A stretch of 64,000 bases of DNA from Nepenthes gracilis. Taxonomy: Eukaryota; Streptophyta; Magnoliopsida; Caryophyllales; Nepenthaceae. A program made the translations under genes and the position numbers. Under the pieces are notes generated by a model. It saw only the letters and a program-made list of their open reading frames with translations, ran no database searches and was not told where the DNA came from. Positions within the stretch are counted from its first letter, which is position 1, and each line of letters begins with the position of its first letter. Of the stretch, positions 48,070 through 58,827 are shown one piece after another. The stretch covers positions 11,553,299 through 11,617,298 of the forward strand of contig BSYO01000009.1 of the NCBI GenBank assembly GCA_033239525.1, in the 5' to 3' direction.

Positions 48070-49340
48070 TATACAAAATTATCCATATCAAGCAAAATCA
48101 GATCTACAGTCAACTGTAGCCCATTCACCCAAATTATACATCTTGGGTACATAATGTCCTCTTTATAAATGAACCCATAGGTGTCAATATGAGTAAAGAG
48201 AAATCAAGAATCCTCAGTGATGATTTTAAATGGCATACAAATTTACAAGAAACAAAGGAATGCATAGACCCTAAGTCAAACAATACATGTGCTGGAACAT
48301 CACAAATAAAGATAGTATCTTCCACAACATTGGGAGTTGCTTCTACCTCCTAGATTGTCACTGCAAAAGCTTTACCCTGAATAATAGGTTTCTTTGTCTA
48401 CGGCATAGGAAGAGAATAATTTTTTATCATATGGCCCTATTGTCCACAATTAAAGCAAGCTCATGTTGCTTTATAACAATGCTTTGCCGAGTGCTGCTTT
48501 CCGCACTGTGGGAATACAGGTTTTGCTGGTTACGGATGTGGCACTGGTCCCACGACAACGCTGCTTTTTCCCTTATCTATGACTTTGGCTTTCTTAGCGG
48601 GTCCACTGGTTCTTGAGCTCAATCCTACGCTCTGGTCTCCCCAATAGGACCTTTCCTTGAAAAATTCTTCTTTTTTCAGCTCCTTCTCAAATATAAGTGG
48701 TCTATCTAGCACCTCCCCGCAGGTTCACAACTTTATTGTTGCCAGTTGCTTTCTGATGTCATCCTGCAATCCCTGTTGGAATTTCCTTACTTTCCCTATT
48801 TCCTCCTCCACCATATAAAGGGTATAATGGGATAGCTCAGTAAATTTTGTATCGTACTATGCCACTATACAATTCCCTTGCCTTAAGTAAATAAACTCCT
48901 CCTCCTTTTATTCTTGGAGACTGGTGGGGAAATATTTTTCCACGAAGACTTCTTCAAACATGCCCCAAGTGATTTCATTCTCGGGCGCTTCTAAAACTCA
49001 CTTCTCCATTTCTCACCAATAATCTGCTTTGCCTTTTAACTGATAAGAGGCAAATAGAACTTTATGTTCCCCGGGATATCGAATAACTGAACATACCTTT
49101 TTAAGTCTTTGAATCTAGATGTCTGCCTTTATCGGGTTCGGATCCGTGATCAACTTGAACACTCGTTCGTTAATGAATTGGTCATAGGCTAATGCCCTCG
49201 ATTTTGCTGGGGTAGGAACAAGGGCTGGGGTTGGTGCTAAGTTATGTTGCACTATAGATTCCATCAGCTTAGTCATGCGCCCCATCAAATTTAAATATTC
49301 TGCCTCCCTATCCGACTGTCTTTTAGATTGAATATTTCTT
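48070..49340 (-). pseudogene. gag and protease of element D
   Basis: The minus strand shows a gag start (MGRMTKLMESIVQHNLAPTP), RVFKLITDPNPIKADI, VLFASYQLKGKADYW (capsid-like core) and VFVEKYFPTSLQ, a zinc-knuckle-like stretch near 48440-48500, and the protease core APAHVLFDLGSMHSFVSCKF-like residues (about 48255-48300, FDLGSMHSF). Several stops and frameshifts. The protease C-terminus is cut at 48065 by solo LTR 2. Confidence 0.8.
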
Positions 49341-49527
49341 CTTCAACTGGCCATTTACAGTTCCTATTGGTTAAGTATTATTATACAGGTTAGTGCCTTG
49401 TAAAATTTAATCTAAAATCTTAATCGGGAATAACTATAACTAATAGCTCTCAATATATCAATTCTAAACTTTCGCATCATATTTGATCAATCGAAACCAT
49501 CTCCTGAAAATTTTCTCTAATACTACC

Positions 49528-52005
49528 TGTCACGTCCCATGTTCTTATTTTTATGATTAATCATTATTATAATAATTATATGTGACAGATTTCATAGACA
49601 TACATAGAATCCTTAGGATTACCACAACATCGGTGGCAACAACATCGTTCTATAGGGGTTCAATGTTGGGTCTTGGTAAGGAGAGATACATGCTAAAGAC
49701 CCAAACTCATCTCATAATAATTTGTGAAAGTATACATGATAACCATATGAATTTACGAAAGTACTGTAAACTAACATCACCATAACATAATACATTATTG
49801 TGCTGCTTGTAAAGTTTACAAATTTACACATCATAACTTAACTGAAACTAAATATATTAACACTTAATCTAGGTACAATATAACTATTATTTTGATCTAT
49901 ATTCTTGTTCATCAGATATGAATTTCTGTGGAGTACCTGGAGAGTAAGAAAATAGAAAGAGACTGAGCCAAGTGCTCAACAAGATATAATATATAGAATG
50001 ATATACATATTATATTGAAAATAGATCATAGAAAAAAATATGAGTCATGATGCATGTCTAAACATATATATATTCAAAAAAATTTTTTGTGATGCATTCA
50101 ATTTCTTTATCTTGTACTTTTTCTATTTAATTGTCAACACTTTTAAACTTATATAATTTGAGGAATCGGGGCTAACAGCCCTTATAAACTGATAGGGCAG
50201 ACAGTCGAGGAAAGGATTATATTCACTCCACACAATTTAATGCATTTACCTTCTTATTACACCTTGAAGTGGTGGTATATACCTATTATACCCGGTAGAT
50301 GGGACCAAAAAGCCACCTCTATTCCCCCGTAATGCTATGGGCAATCCTCAATTATTACTATAATATCCTAAAATATGTCAGAAAATATTACCCTCTAAAT
50401 AAATACTTAATCCGATTTCTTAGTTCAATTAAATTCTTTGCGAAAGTTTCCATTCTTACTCTTGATTCTTTTTATTAATTTCTCTTATTTCCAAGAAAAA
50501 TGATCGTACTTCTTAATATCCTATAAGCTTCCACTTATGTTTAAAATCGGCATATATATATGTACTAAAATTACAATAATACATAGCATGAAAATAAGGC
50601 CTTATAATTTTTATATGTGCTAGTATAATTAAATAAATAATATAACCCTTCGGTCTCAGGTTCATCAATAGGTTTACTAACCAATTCATCATAATTTTTC
50701 CAACCGGTTCATATGTGCAGCTGCCAGCTCACTTATAAAATAATATCCGATTTTCACACTAGTTCAGCAGCCGGTTCACTAACATAAGAACACTTATGTG
50801 CAGCTGCCCACTTCTTATACACTAATTCAGCAAAATTTTCAAGCCGGTTCACACTAGCATATAAACATAAATGTGAAATTTGGTTCATCAACCGATTTAT
50901 TATCTGGTTCTTCAAAAGTTTTCAGCCAGTTCATATTAAATATAAGCACATCTGTGTAATTGCTTGCTCAACTCTTATATATTATTTGGTTTTTATACTG
51001 GTTCAGCAACCAATTCACTATGTAAATTTTTATCTACTGTCTTTTCAAAATCGGCACATGATATTGGACTGATTTAGGTAAATCTTTAAGTATTTTACTT
51101 ATTGGGTTCAACATTATATACTGATTTTTCGATGCCAAAATTTACATCTGGCAGGGTCAATAACATGGTAACTTACATAGACGGAACCGGTCAGTTTTTG
51201 GGAAGGAAATTTAGCACCAATATCATGACATATTAGCCGGCTCATTAAAGCTTCTAAACTAATTTTTATCGGGGTTGAACCAGCTAAAATCTTGAAAAAA
51301 ATCTTGATATATCAGCAATGGGCATTTAGCCAGCTTAAGGTTCCAAACTAATTTTTATACACATTAAACCAGCCAAATTTATAAAAGATAATTCCAGTAC
51401 AGCAATATGGTGAATTAGTCAAGTCAATAAAGCTTCTAAATTAAACTTTTCGCGGAATGAATTGGCCAACGGTAGCCAAAAAAATAGAATAAACTTTTGA
51501 TGCTACTGGCCAGTCCTCCATCTGCATTTTCTCCTATTCTACGTGATACTTCAATAGTTTCAATAGGGAATTAAGTATTAGATTCAATCAATATTTGAGA
51601 ATAACAGTAAGAATTAATCAACAAATGAAGAAAGTTGCAGAGTTCTTGCCTGAAATAAATTAAATTTAATCTTCAACAAAATCGGGTCCTGTGGCTCTCT
51701 TTTCTTCTTTTCGTTTCTTCGGTTACTCCCCTTTTACTATTTCGTTTTTTTCCTCTTCCTTACACTAATCTTAATATATTTGAGGAAAGATTGAGATAAG
51801 TCATTACTCAATTCATTGTATTACTACCAGTTGTAAATTTCTCTCCCAAAATTTGATTGAGCTGTCTGAAAATCAGCTCTTAATTCAACTGATTAATTCT
51901 TTAAACTTAGCTGACTTGTTGCCTTGTGAATTAGCCATGTGTTAAAGTGTTATTGGCTCCTAAAATCAACTGATGCTGCTACCTGCTTAAGCCCCTAGGT
52001 GCTGT
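49528..52005 (-). repeat. 5' LTR of element D, larger part
   Basis: Its end on the minus strand is GGGACGTGACA at 49528. The primer-site-like GGTAGTATTAGAG lies just beyond it (49515-49527). It aligns with the 3' LTR at 38625-40800. Recurrent CCGGTTCA-like motifs (50660-51420) are unusual in density. Interrupted at 52005 by element F. Confidence 0.78.
52001..52005. repeat. Target site duplication of element F, left copy (gctgt)
   Basis: Identical to 58452-58456. Confidence 0.92.
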
Positions 52006-53055
52006 TGTTAGAGACATTTGTCTAATTGGCATATTCCGTGACCATATGTATTAGTATATCAATGTCGGGTTGTGGGTTTTTCTGGTTAAAGTCCGTTATG
52101 TCTATTCCGCACTCTAGTTGTTCGAGCCGTCCGAAGCCCCTGTGCCCGCCTGGAGCTCGCTAACCGCTCGAGCCGAAAAACCAGAATGCACCCGGCTCGC
52201 CTGGCGCTCGATACCCGCTCGAGTCGAAAATCCAGAATGGTGCCCACTCGATGCTCGCCTTCTGGCCACTCGAGCGGACTCAAGGTTTCTCACGAAACCC
52301 TCCGTGCGCCTGCCGCGCGCTCGAGATGTGCTCAAGCGCCGGTGCAACGGGCAAAATTTTTGAACGATTTTTGCACCCTCTATAAATACATACCTTAAGT
52401 TTTTGAAACCCTAATCACCATTTGACTGAATATTTTCGTGCCTCCTTGGAGAAGAAAGCTTCTAATGCTCCATTGTTCCTACTTCTCTTGAGAAAACTTA
52501 ACATTGTAAGATTGCTCTTCATGCTCATATAAGTTTTCTCACCAACCTTTCTTTCACCATTGAAACATCGCCTTCTACCTTCGTTTGGAGACGTTCGTTC
52601 ATGAAGAAGGAGACTTGATCGTGATCAGCAATTCAAGTGGTTCGAGGAAAGATTGACGTGAAGACCTGAAGGTGTTCGGTTCCATTGCCGAGGGCAAATC
52701 CAAGGAGTTCCTTGGTAGGGATCACGTGACAGGGGTAAGTCGGCTAGGTTAGCGCGTCGTTACCACCCGGTCTGTAAGTTGATTTTCATAGTACATTGTT
52801 TCCCTGACCGTTGAAGCCCGGAGCGTTTTTCTCGATTACCGTGGGTATCGAGTTTTCACTTCGTAACCAAAAATCGTGTCTTTATCTTTATTGCTTATAA
52901 TTATTTATATCGTGCATACTTGTTATCTCGTTAGTATCTAGTAGTAAATATTATTTACGTATATCAGATATTTGTTATTATATATACTACTTCCGCTATA
53001 ATTTTGACTGGGTCGAAACTTGATAGTTCACGTTAGCACAAAATGTGCTTTTTCA
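52006..53055 (+). repeat. 5' LTR of element F
   Basis: TGTTAGAGACATTTG...GTGCTTTTTCA. TATAAATA box at 52381-52388. A zone of clustered GCTCGAG-like palindromes lies at 52120-52345. Confidence 0.93.
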
Positions 53056-53056
53056 A

Positions 53057-53070
53057 TTGGTATTAGAGAC
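53057..53070 (+). other. Primer binding site of element F
   Basis: TTGGTATTAGAGAC, near the tRNA-iMet complement TGGTATCAGAG, directly after the LTR. Confidence 0.75.
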
Positions 53071-53098
53071 TTACCCCGATCCGTGACCCCCGATCTAG

Positions 53099-54960
53099 AT
53101 GTATATGAGTGGATCACTCTCCGTTCCTCCCTTCTTTGATGGGAGTAACTATACCTATTGGAAGGTCCGGATGAGAGCCTTCCTAAAATCTCTAGATGAG
53201 CGTGTTTGGGCAAGTACCCAAGTTGGGTGGACTCCACCCACTAGTTCCTCTAGTAACGAACCAAAAGCCTTATCTTCATGGACCAAAGAGGAACTCAATG
53301 CATGTAATTGGAACAGTAATGGGCTATATGCTATTTTTATGGCTGTATCTCCCGATGAGTTTAAACGTATTTCAATGTGTGAGACTTCTAAAGATGCGTG
53401 AGACATCTTAGAAATTACTCATGAAGGCACGAAACTTGTTAAAAATTCAAAATTGTAAATGCTCACCACTAGATTCGAAGAAATAAAAATGAATTCTATG
53501 CTCAATTGAATGATATCGTAAACTTCACGTTTATTTTAGGAGAACGAATCCCTGAGAATAAAATTGTTAGAAAAGTTCTTAGATCACTTCCCGAATGATT
53601 TAGATCTAATGTCACTGCTATTGAAGAAAGCAAAGACCTTGATAAAATGAAGATCGAAGAATTTGTAAGATCCCTACAAACGTATGAGCACACACTGCCA
53701 CAATCAAAGAAAAATAAATCACTTGCTCTAAAATCAAGTAGGGAAGAGCAAAATCGGGATTCTGATGAAGAATCGGGTAGTGATGGTGAATTTTCCTTAT
53801 TTGTTAAGAATTTTAAAAAGTTTTTGAAGACAAATAGATCTTCATCAAACAAATTTGATGTGAACTCAAAACGCTCACCAAAATTTGAGAAGAAAGACCG
53901 ACATGAACTCAAGGATTCCAAATCAAAAACGACTCAAGGAGTTCAATGTCATGAATGTAAAGGGTTTGGTCACTATCGGGCTGAATGTCCTAATCTTAAA
54001 TGCCAACAAGGTCAAGCTTTTAAAGCTAATGTGACCTTAAGCGATGACGAAGAAGAAGAGGGTGACAAATGTTCTGAAAATGGCTCTGTCAAGTACATGG
54101 TATTTATGATCTCAATGTGTGACAATACAGTAGAGAATATTAATCAATCTGATTGATCTGAGGCTGAGTCAGAAGTTGAATTTGATGGCCTTCAAGAAGC
54201 ATACGATAAACTGTTTAGGGAATGTTTGAAAGTAAAGAAATTAAATAGAACCCTAAATGGTAGGATCATCGATTTGGAAAAACAAAACTTAACTCTACAA
54301 TCCAAGGTAGATACTAAAAGCCAATAAATTGAGAATCTGAAAATCTCATTTTCTAAACAAATCACGACCTTGGAATCTGAACTTGAGGCAACGAGAAAAG
54401 ATTTGAAACAATTCTTAAATGGGTCAGCAAAACTTGATCGTATGCTCGGGTTTGGTAAAATTGGAGAAAATAAACATGGGTTGGGATATGTTGAGAATAT
54501 GTTCCGAAATGACGTGAAACCTAAAACAATTTTTGTTCCTACCAAGAAAATGCCACACCAACACATTAACACATCAAAAGTCACTAAGCAACTGGATCGA
54601 CGTGTGGCTTCTCAATTTGACTCAACTCTTTTGCAAAATTTATCTAATCAAAAATTGGTGAATCAATCATCAAAATCGTTCAAGTCTTCTCTCAATGTAA
54701 ATCAAAGATTTATGGACTGTTCCACTATACCTAAATGTGTGCCTACTTGTCATGCGTGTGGAAAAGTAGGCCACATTCGTCCTCAATACTACACTATAAA
54801 TTCTTTGTACAACGAAAGAAAATGGCCAAAAATGAATCAACTCTTTGATCACATTCAGAAACTAAATGAACAAGTATAAAGATTAAACCAGAAAGTGAAT
54901 TCGGGGAGAAATATTTGGGTTAAGAAAAGTGAATTGAAATTCCCTATGGTAAATTCTTGT
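53099..54960 (+). pseudogene. gag of element F (two zinc knuckles, broken)
   Basis: Opens with PPFFDGSNYTYWKVRMRAFL, the usual N-terminus of copia gag. It reads LNDIVNFTFILGERIPENKI across a frame change, and LRSLPE. Then it is long and open (53647-54156; 54370-54879), rich in Asp, Glu, Ser and Lys. The first knuckle, CHECKGFGHYRAEC (53947-53988), is complete. The second, CHACGKVGHIRPQY (54748-54789), has Y in place of the last Cys. Acidic and coiled-coil-like segments lie between the knuckles, as in Sireviruses. Stops at 53401, 53458, 54156 and 54327 and at least one frameshift make it inactive. It ends near VKKSELKF, where protease would normally begin. Confidence 0.82.
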
Positions 54961-55753
54961 TAAATGATTCCTACCCCTTAGGTATAAAATAAAATTAAAA
55001 AAAATAAAAAAAAAAAGAAAAAGGCGCATTTAGGCGCTCGCTTGTTCGCTGCGAGCTCGAGCGCCCGCTGCCTGCCTTTATCTTCAAGCAAGCAGCGAGC
55101 GTCGCCCACAAACCCTCTCACTACGTCGGCCGCTTCTCTCCCTCTCCCTCATCATTAGATCGGCCAGATCTACCCTCCTTCTTCTCCTCTCCAGACGTTC
55201 TCAAGGTAATTCCTCCTCCTCCCTCTCTGTTTCCGGCTTTCTGAGACAGCCACCGTTCATGGTGGTGTCGGCCGCAAAATTTGCCTCATTTTTTGGTCGG
55301 TTGACTTCATGGGTCACACGTCGCTCACCTTATTCCCCCAAATCCACCAGTTTTTGCGTGGATTTTGAGCGTTGTCCATGGATCCGTGCGTCCTCGACGT
55401 TTCCTACCAACGGTCGTTCATGGCGGTTCTGTTGTTTTCTCCCACACCACTGGCTAGGCACCGTGTGGGTGCTCCTCCCTGCTGTCCAAATCGGCCGGTG
55501 ACGTGGGTGCCGGAGGTGGTGCTCCGGTGGCCTCTGGCGTGCGTTCCCGTGGTTCTCGCTGCGTGTCGTGCGCCGCCCGTGCACCTTCCAGCCACCGTGG
55601 CCCAATGAACGGCTCCAGCCGCCGGCTGACGCCGCACTGTTCATGGCTTCAGTCACGTGCCCAGCCTTCCCTCACCACTAATTCGAAATAATATAAATAT
55701 ATATATTCAACAATCTAATATTTTTTAAATTGGGGTGTTCTTATTTTTTCCAG
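54961..55753 (+). other. Pol deletion point and leader of the envelope-like frame
   Basis: An A-rich run (54987-55022) then a GC-rich stretch with overlapping chance frames. A long pyrimidine run ends in TTTTTCCAG immediately before the ATG at 55754, a good splice acceptor, so the downstream frame might be expressed from a spliced RNA. Confidence 0.45.
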
Positions 55754-56739
55754 ATGTCGGCTCCAAGAAAGTCTCTATCACGTAAGTTGAGTGGCAAACG
55801 CACTCGACCGAGTGGGCTCTCCGCTCCTAATCGCTTTATCAGTCCTGAGGCCGAGACTCTATTTAACACCCACATGTCGCATCGTCAACTCTCCTTGGAA
55901 CGAGAAGTTCATTTTGATTCAGTTGATTCGTCCATCACCTCTCTCTTCACTGACCGCGGTTGGGCACCAGTCCTCACCAGTTTGGTTGCTCCGTCGCTTG
56001 TACTCATTCAGTAGTTTTACTCCAATATTCACGCGATTTCTTACAATTCATTCTCTACCTTCGTGGGGGGGCACGTCTTCACATTACTGCTGATATTCTT
56101 GCACACGTTATTGGTATCCCTCGGGTGGACAACCCACCCTACCCTTACTCTTCAGCGCTCTCCCGGCCTAGTTATAATGATATTGCCACCTTTCTCCATG
56201 GTACTCCTCTGGAGTGAAATGGCAAAGCTTTCCAGACCTCGTACATCTCCTCTCGGCGACTGGTCGTGAGCCGTATCATGCTCACGAACCTGTTCCCTGG
56301 CTCCCACTTCTCGTCCCTTTTTGAGGAGAAGGACTTATTTTTGTATGCTGTCTTGAGTGGTCAGCCCATTGAATTACCATCCCACTTTATCACTCACATT
56401 GTTTCCCACGTCTCCGGCCGGAAAGAGGCCAACCTTCCTTTCAGGTGCCTTATTCAGCGCCTGCTTGCTGGGCTCGGTCACCCCTTCGCTGACTATCCTC
56501 GCCTACCACTTGACCGTCCCATCACTTCCACCACCTTCGCTCAGAGTCGGTGTCACGCCCGTCGTTTTGCTGCTGACCCCCCGGAGCCGTTCGATGAGCC
56601 TCTCCTTGACGTGCCTCTTCCTCAGCCGGACGAAGGCCCCTCTGGCACTGCTTCGTCCTTTCCTGACCCCTCGGGTCCTGGCCCGTCTTCTTCGCATCGG
56701 CACTCCACCTCTGATGAGTCAGATGTCTCGCCTTGCTGA
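55754..56739 (+). pseudogene. Envelope-like (plant transposon protein) frame of element F
   Basis: This resembles the frame found between pol and the 3' LTR in Sireviruses and some gypsy elements, annotated as envelope-like or putative plant transposon protein. Visible parts: a basic Ser-rich start, a SLEREVHFDS segment, ADILAHVIGIPRVDNPPYPY, RIMLTNLFPGSHFSSLFEEK and IELPSHFITHIVSHVSGRK, then a Pro/Ser-rich acidic C-terminus. At least two frame changes (near 56010 and 56220) and a stop interrupt it. No signal peptide or membrane segment is obvious, so calling it an envelope is only traditional. Confidence 0.6.
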
Positions 56740-57391
56740 TCGTTTTGAGCATCTGTATTCCTCCCAAGAGCAGATTCTTGCTTTTTAATCTAAACTCCAG
56801 TCCCACATGCTTGCTGGTTTTGAGCGGTTGGATGCTCGTTTGGCTACCCAGGAGGTTGCGTTTCAACGCTGGCAGCGACATTATGGCTCTCCACCTCCCA
56901 GCGATTCTGAGTGATCCCCTCTCTTTTGCTCTTCGTGACAAAAAGGGGGAGATCGAGGTTTCTTTTTGGTGCATACTGATAGGGAGAGCTTAGGCGAGAT
57001 GTTCTTTCTTTTGTTAGGGGGAGATTTGATTTGTTCTTACTTTTGTTAGGGGGTCCTTTGTTATTGATGTCATCTGTTACATTGTTATTTATGATGTCTA
57101 CTCTTTCTATTACCTTTAGTACTGCCTGTATTTTAGTCTTATTTCTATTATTGCATGCTGTATCTATTATCTTTGTCATGTTGGTACTAAACCTGTTTGA
57201 CCAGGTAACTCTGTTACACTGATGCAGCTGTCACTACATTACATCCACTCAGCAGTACTAGTGTAGTTTCTTTTATTTTTTTGTATCTCACTAGGCGTAG
57301 ATTTTTATGTACACGGATTCTATCTCGGTGGTGTCTAAACCCGTAATTCACTTGTGTTTATTTATTTTCTGCGTTTTGTCACGGAATTGTC
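56740..57391 (+). other. Region between envelope-like frame and 3' LTR of element F
   Basis: A remaining helical stretch (56720-56910) then noncoding T-rich sequence with repeated GTTAGGGGG motifs (57014-57055). Confidence 0.5.
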
Positions 57392-57403
57392 AAAGGGGAA
57401 GAT
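57392..57403 (+). other. Polypurine tract of element F
   Basis: AAAGGGGAAGAT directly before the 3' LTR, where plus-strand DNA synthesis would be primed. Confidence 0.8.
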
Positions 57404-58451
57404 TGTTAGAGACATTTGTCTAATTGGTATATTCCGTGACCATATGTATTAGTGTATCAATGTCGAGTTGTGGGTTATCGGGTTAAAGTCTGTGATGTCT
57501 ATTCCGCACTCTAGTCGCTCGAGCCGTCCGAATCCCCCGCGCTCGCCTGGAGCTCGCTAACCGCTCGAGCCGAAAAACCAGAATGCACCCGGCTCGCCTG
57601 GCGCTCGATACCCACTCGAGCCGAAAATCCAGAATGGTGCCCGCTCGATGCTCGTCTTCTGGCCGCTCGAGCGGACTCAGGGTTTCTCACGAAACCCTCC
57701 GTGCGCCCGCAGCACGCTTGAGATGCGCTCGAGCGCCGGTGTAACGGGCAAAATTTTTGAACGATTTTTGCACCCTCCAAAATACATACCTTAAGTTTTT
57801 GAAACCCTAATCACCATTTGACTGAATATTTTCGTGTCTCTTTGGAGAAGAAAGCTTCTAATGCTCCATTGTTCCTACTTCTCTTGAGAAAACTTAACAT
57901 TAAAAGATTGCTCTTCATGATCATATAAGTTTTCTCACCAACCTTTCTTTCACCATTAAAACATTGCCTTCTATCTTCGTTTGGAGACGTTGGTTCGTGA
58001 AGAAGGAGACTTGATCGTGATCGGCAATTCAAGTGGTTCAAGGGAAGATTGACGTGAAGACCGAAAGGTGTCCGGTTCCGTTGCCGCGGGCAAATCCAGG
58101 GAGTTTCTTGGTAGGGATCACGTAATGGGAGTAAGTCGGCTAGGTTAACGCGTCGTTACCACCCGGTCTGTAAGTTGATTTTCATAGTACATTGCTTCCC
58201 TGGCCATTGAAGCCCGGAGTATTTTTCTCGATTACCGTGGGTATCGAGTTTTCACTTCGTCACCAAAAAACGTGTCTTTATCTTTATTGCTTATAATTAT
58301 TCATATCATGCATGCTTGTTATCTCGTTAGCATCTAGTAGTAAATATCCTTTACGTGTATCGAATATTTGTTATTATATATACTGCTTCCGCTATAATTT
58401 CAAAGGGGTCGAAACTTGATTGTTCACGTTAGCACAAAACGTGCTTTTTCA
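57404..58451 (+). repeat. 3' LTR of element F
   Basis: Paired with 52006-53055. The TATA box region is changed here: ctccaaaatacat where the 5' LTR has ctctataaatacat. Confidence 0.93.
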
Positions 58452-58668
58452 GCTGTGTTCCACTCTTTCTTTATTTCCCTTAAATTATTGCTCCTAAATT
58501 AGCTGATGTGTCTAAGTGTTGCTGTATCATTCTTCTAAATTTGTTTAAGTGAGCCATTAATAAGTGTGGCCGGCTAATTTGTGCCTCTTAATGCCGTGCA
58601 TCCATACTAATTTATTTGACATTATATATTTTGTTGCTGCCCAGATATATTACTGAAATTAAAGTAGT
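58452..58668 (-). repeat. 5' LTR of element D, smaller part
   Basis: Continues the LTR interrupted by element F ('gctgtgttccactctttctttatttccc'), matching 40815-40925 of the 3' LTR. The true LTR start is not clear at 58668. Confidence 0.65.
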
Positions 58669-58827
58669 TGTTGCGTCCCAGAGTTAATTTCAAAATTTTT
58701 AGTTCATAACATAATTATCATAATAAATATATTTATGAAATTTCAACCTTACATTTATAGTCATGTTGTGAGTTAATAACGATTTCCTGAAGAATAATAA
58801 TAGATTGAGATCTAAGTAGTTATGTCT
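58669..58827 (-). repeat. LTR-end fragment of a D-related element
   Basis: Starts TGTTGCGTCCCAG and resembles the LTR end at 49528 (TGTCACGTCCCATG). It is cut at 58827 by element E. Confidence 0.4.

Larger units (their letters stand above)
52006..58451 (+). mobile_element. Element F: non-autonomous Sirevirus-like (Ty1/copia) element
   Basis: Complete, 6446 bp, LTRs 52006-53055 and 57404-58451, identical 5-bp flanks (gctgt), inserted in the LTR of element D. After the 5' LTR come a primer site (TTGGTATTAGAGAC, tRNA-iMet-like), a long gag with two zinc knuckles, a short noncoding gap, an envelope-like frame, and a polypurine tract (AAAGGGGAAGAT) at the 3' LTR. Protease, integrase, reverse transcriptase and RNase H are absent. 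Long gag plus envelope-like region is the Sirevirus pattern, so I read F as a deletion derivative. Confidence 0.88.
38625..58668 (-). mobile_element. Element D: gypsy element on the minus strand, split by three nested insertions
   Basis: Reading the minus strand from the right: LTR (58452-58668 and 49528-52005, split by element F), primer-site-like GGTAGTATTAGAG, gag (49340-48380), protease (48325-48134), first part of reverse transcriptase (45465-44830), second part with FIDD (42345-42070), RNase H-like region (42066-41440), integrase zinc-binding segment (about 41170-41000), then a truncated LTR (40925-38625). The integrase core is missing. Inserted elements at 42346-44829, 45471-48064 and 52006-58451 interrupt it. 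All coding parts contain stops. The outer termini are not clean, so no target duplication was found. Confidence 0.75.
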
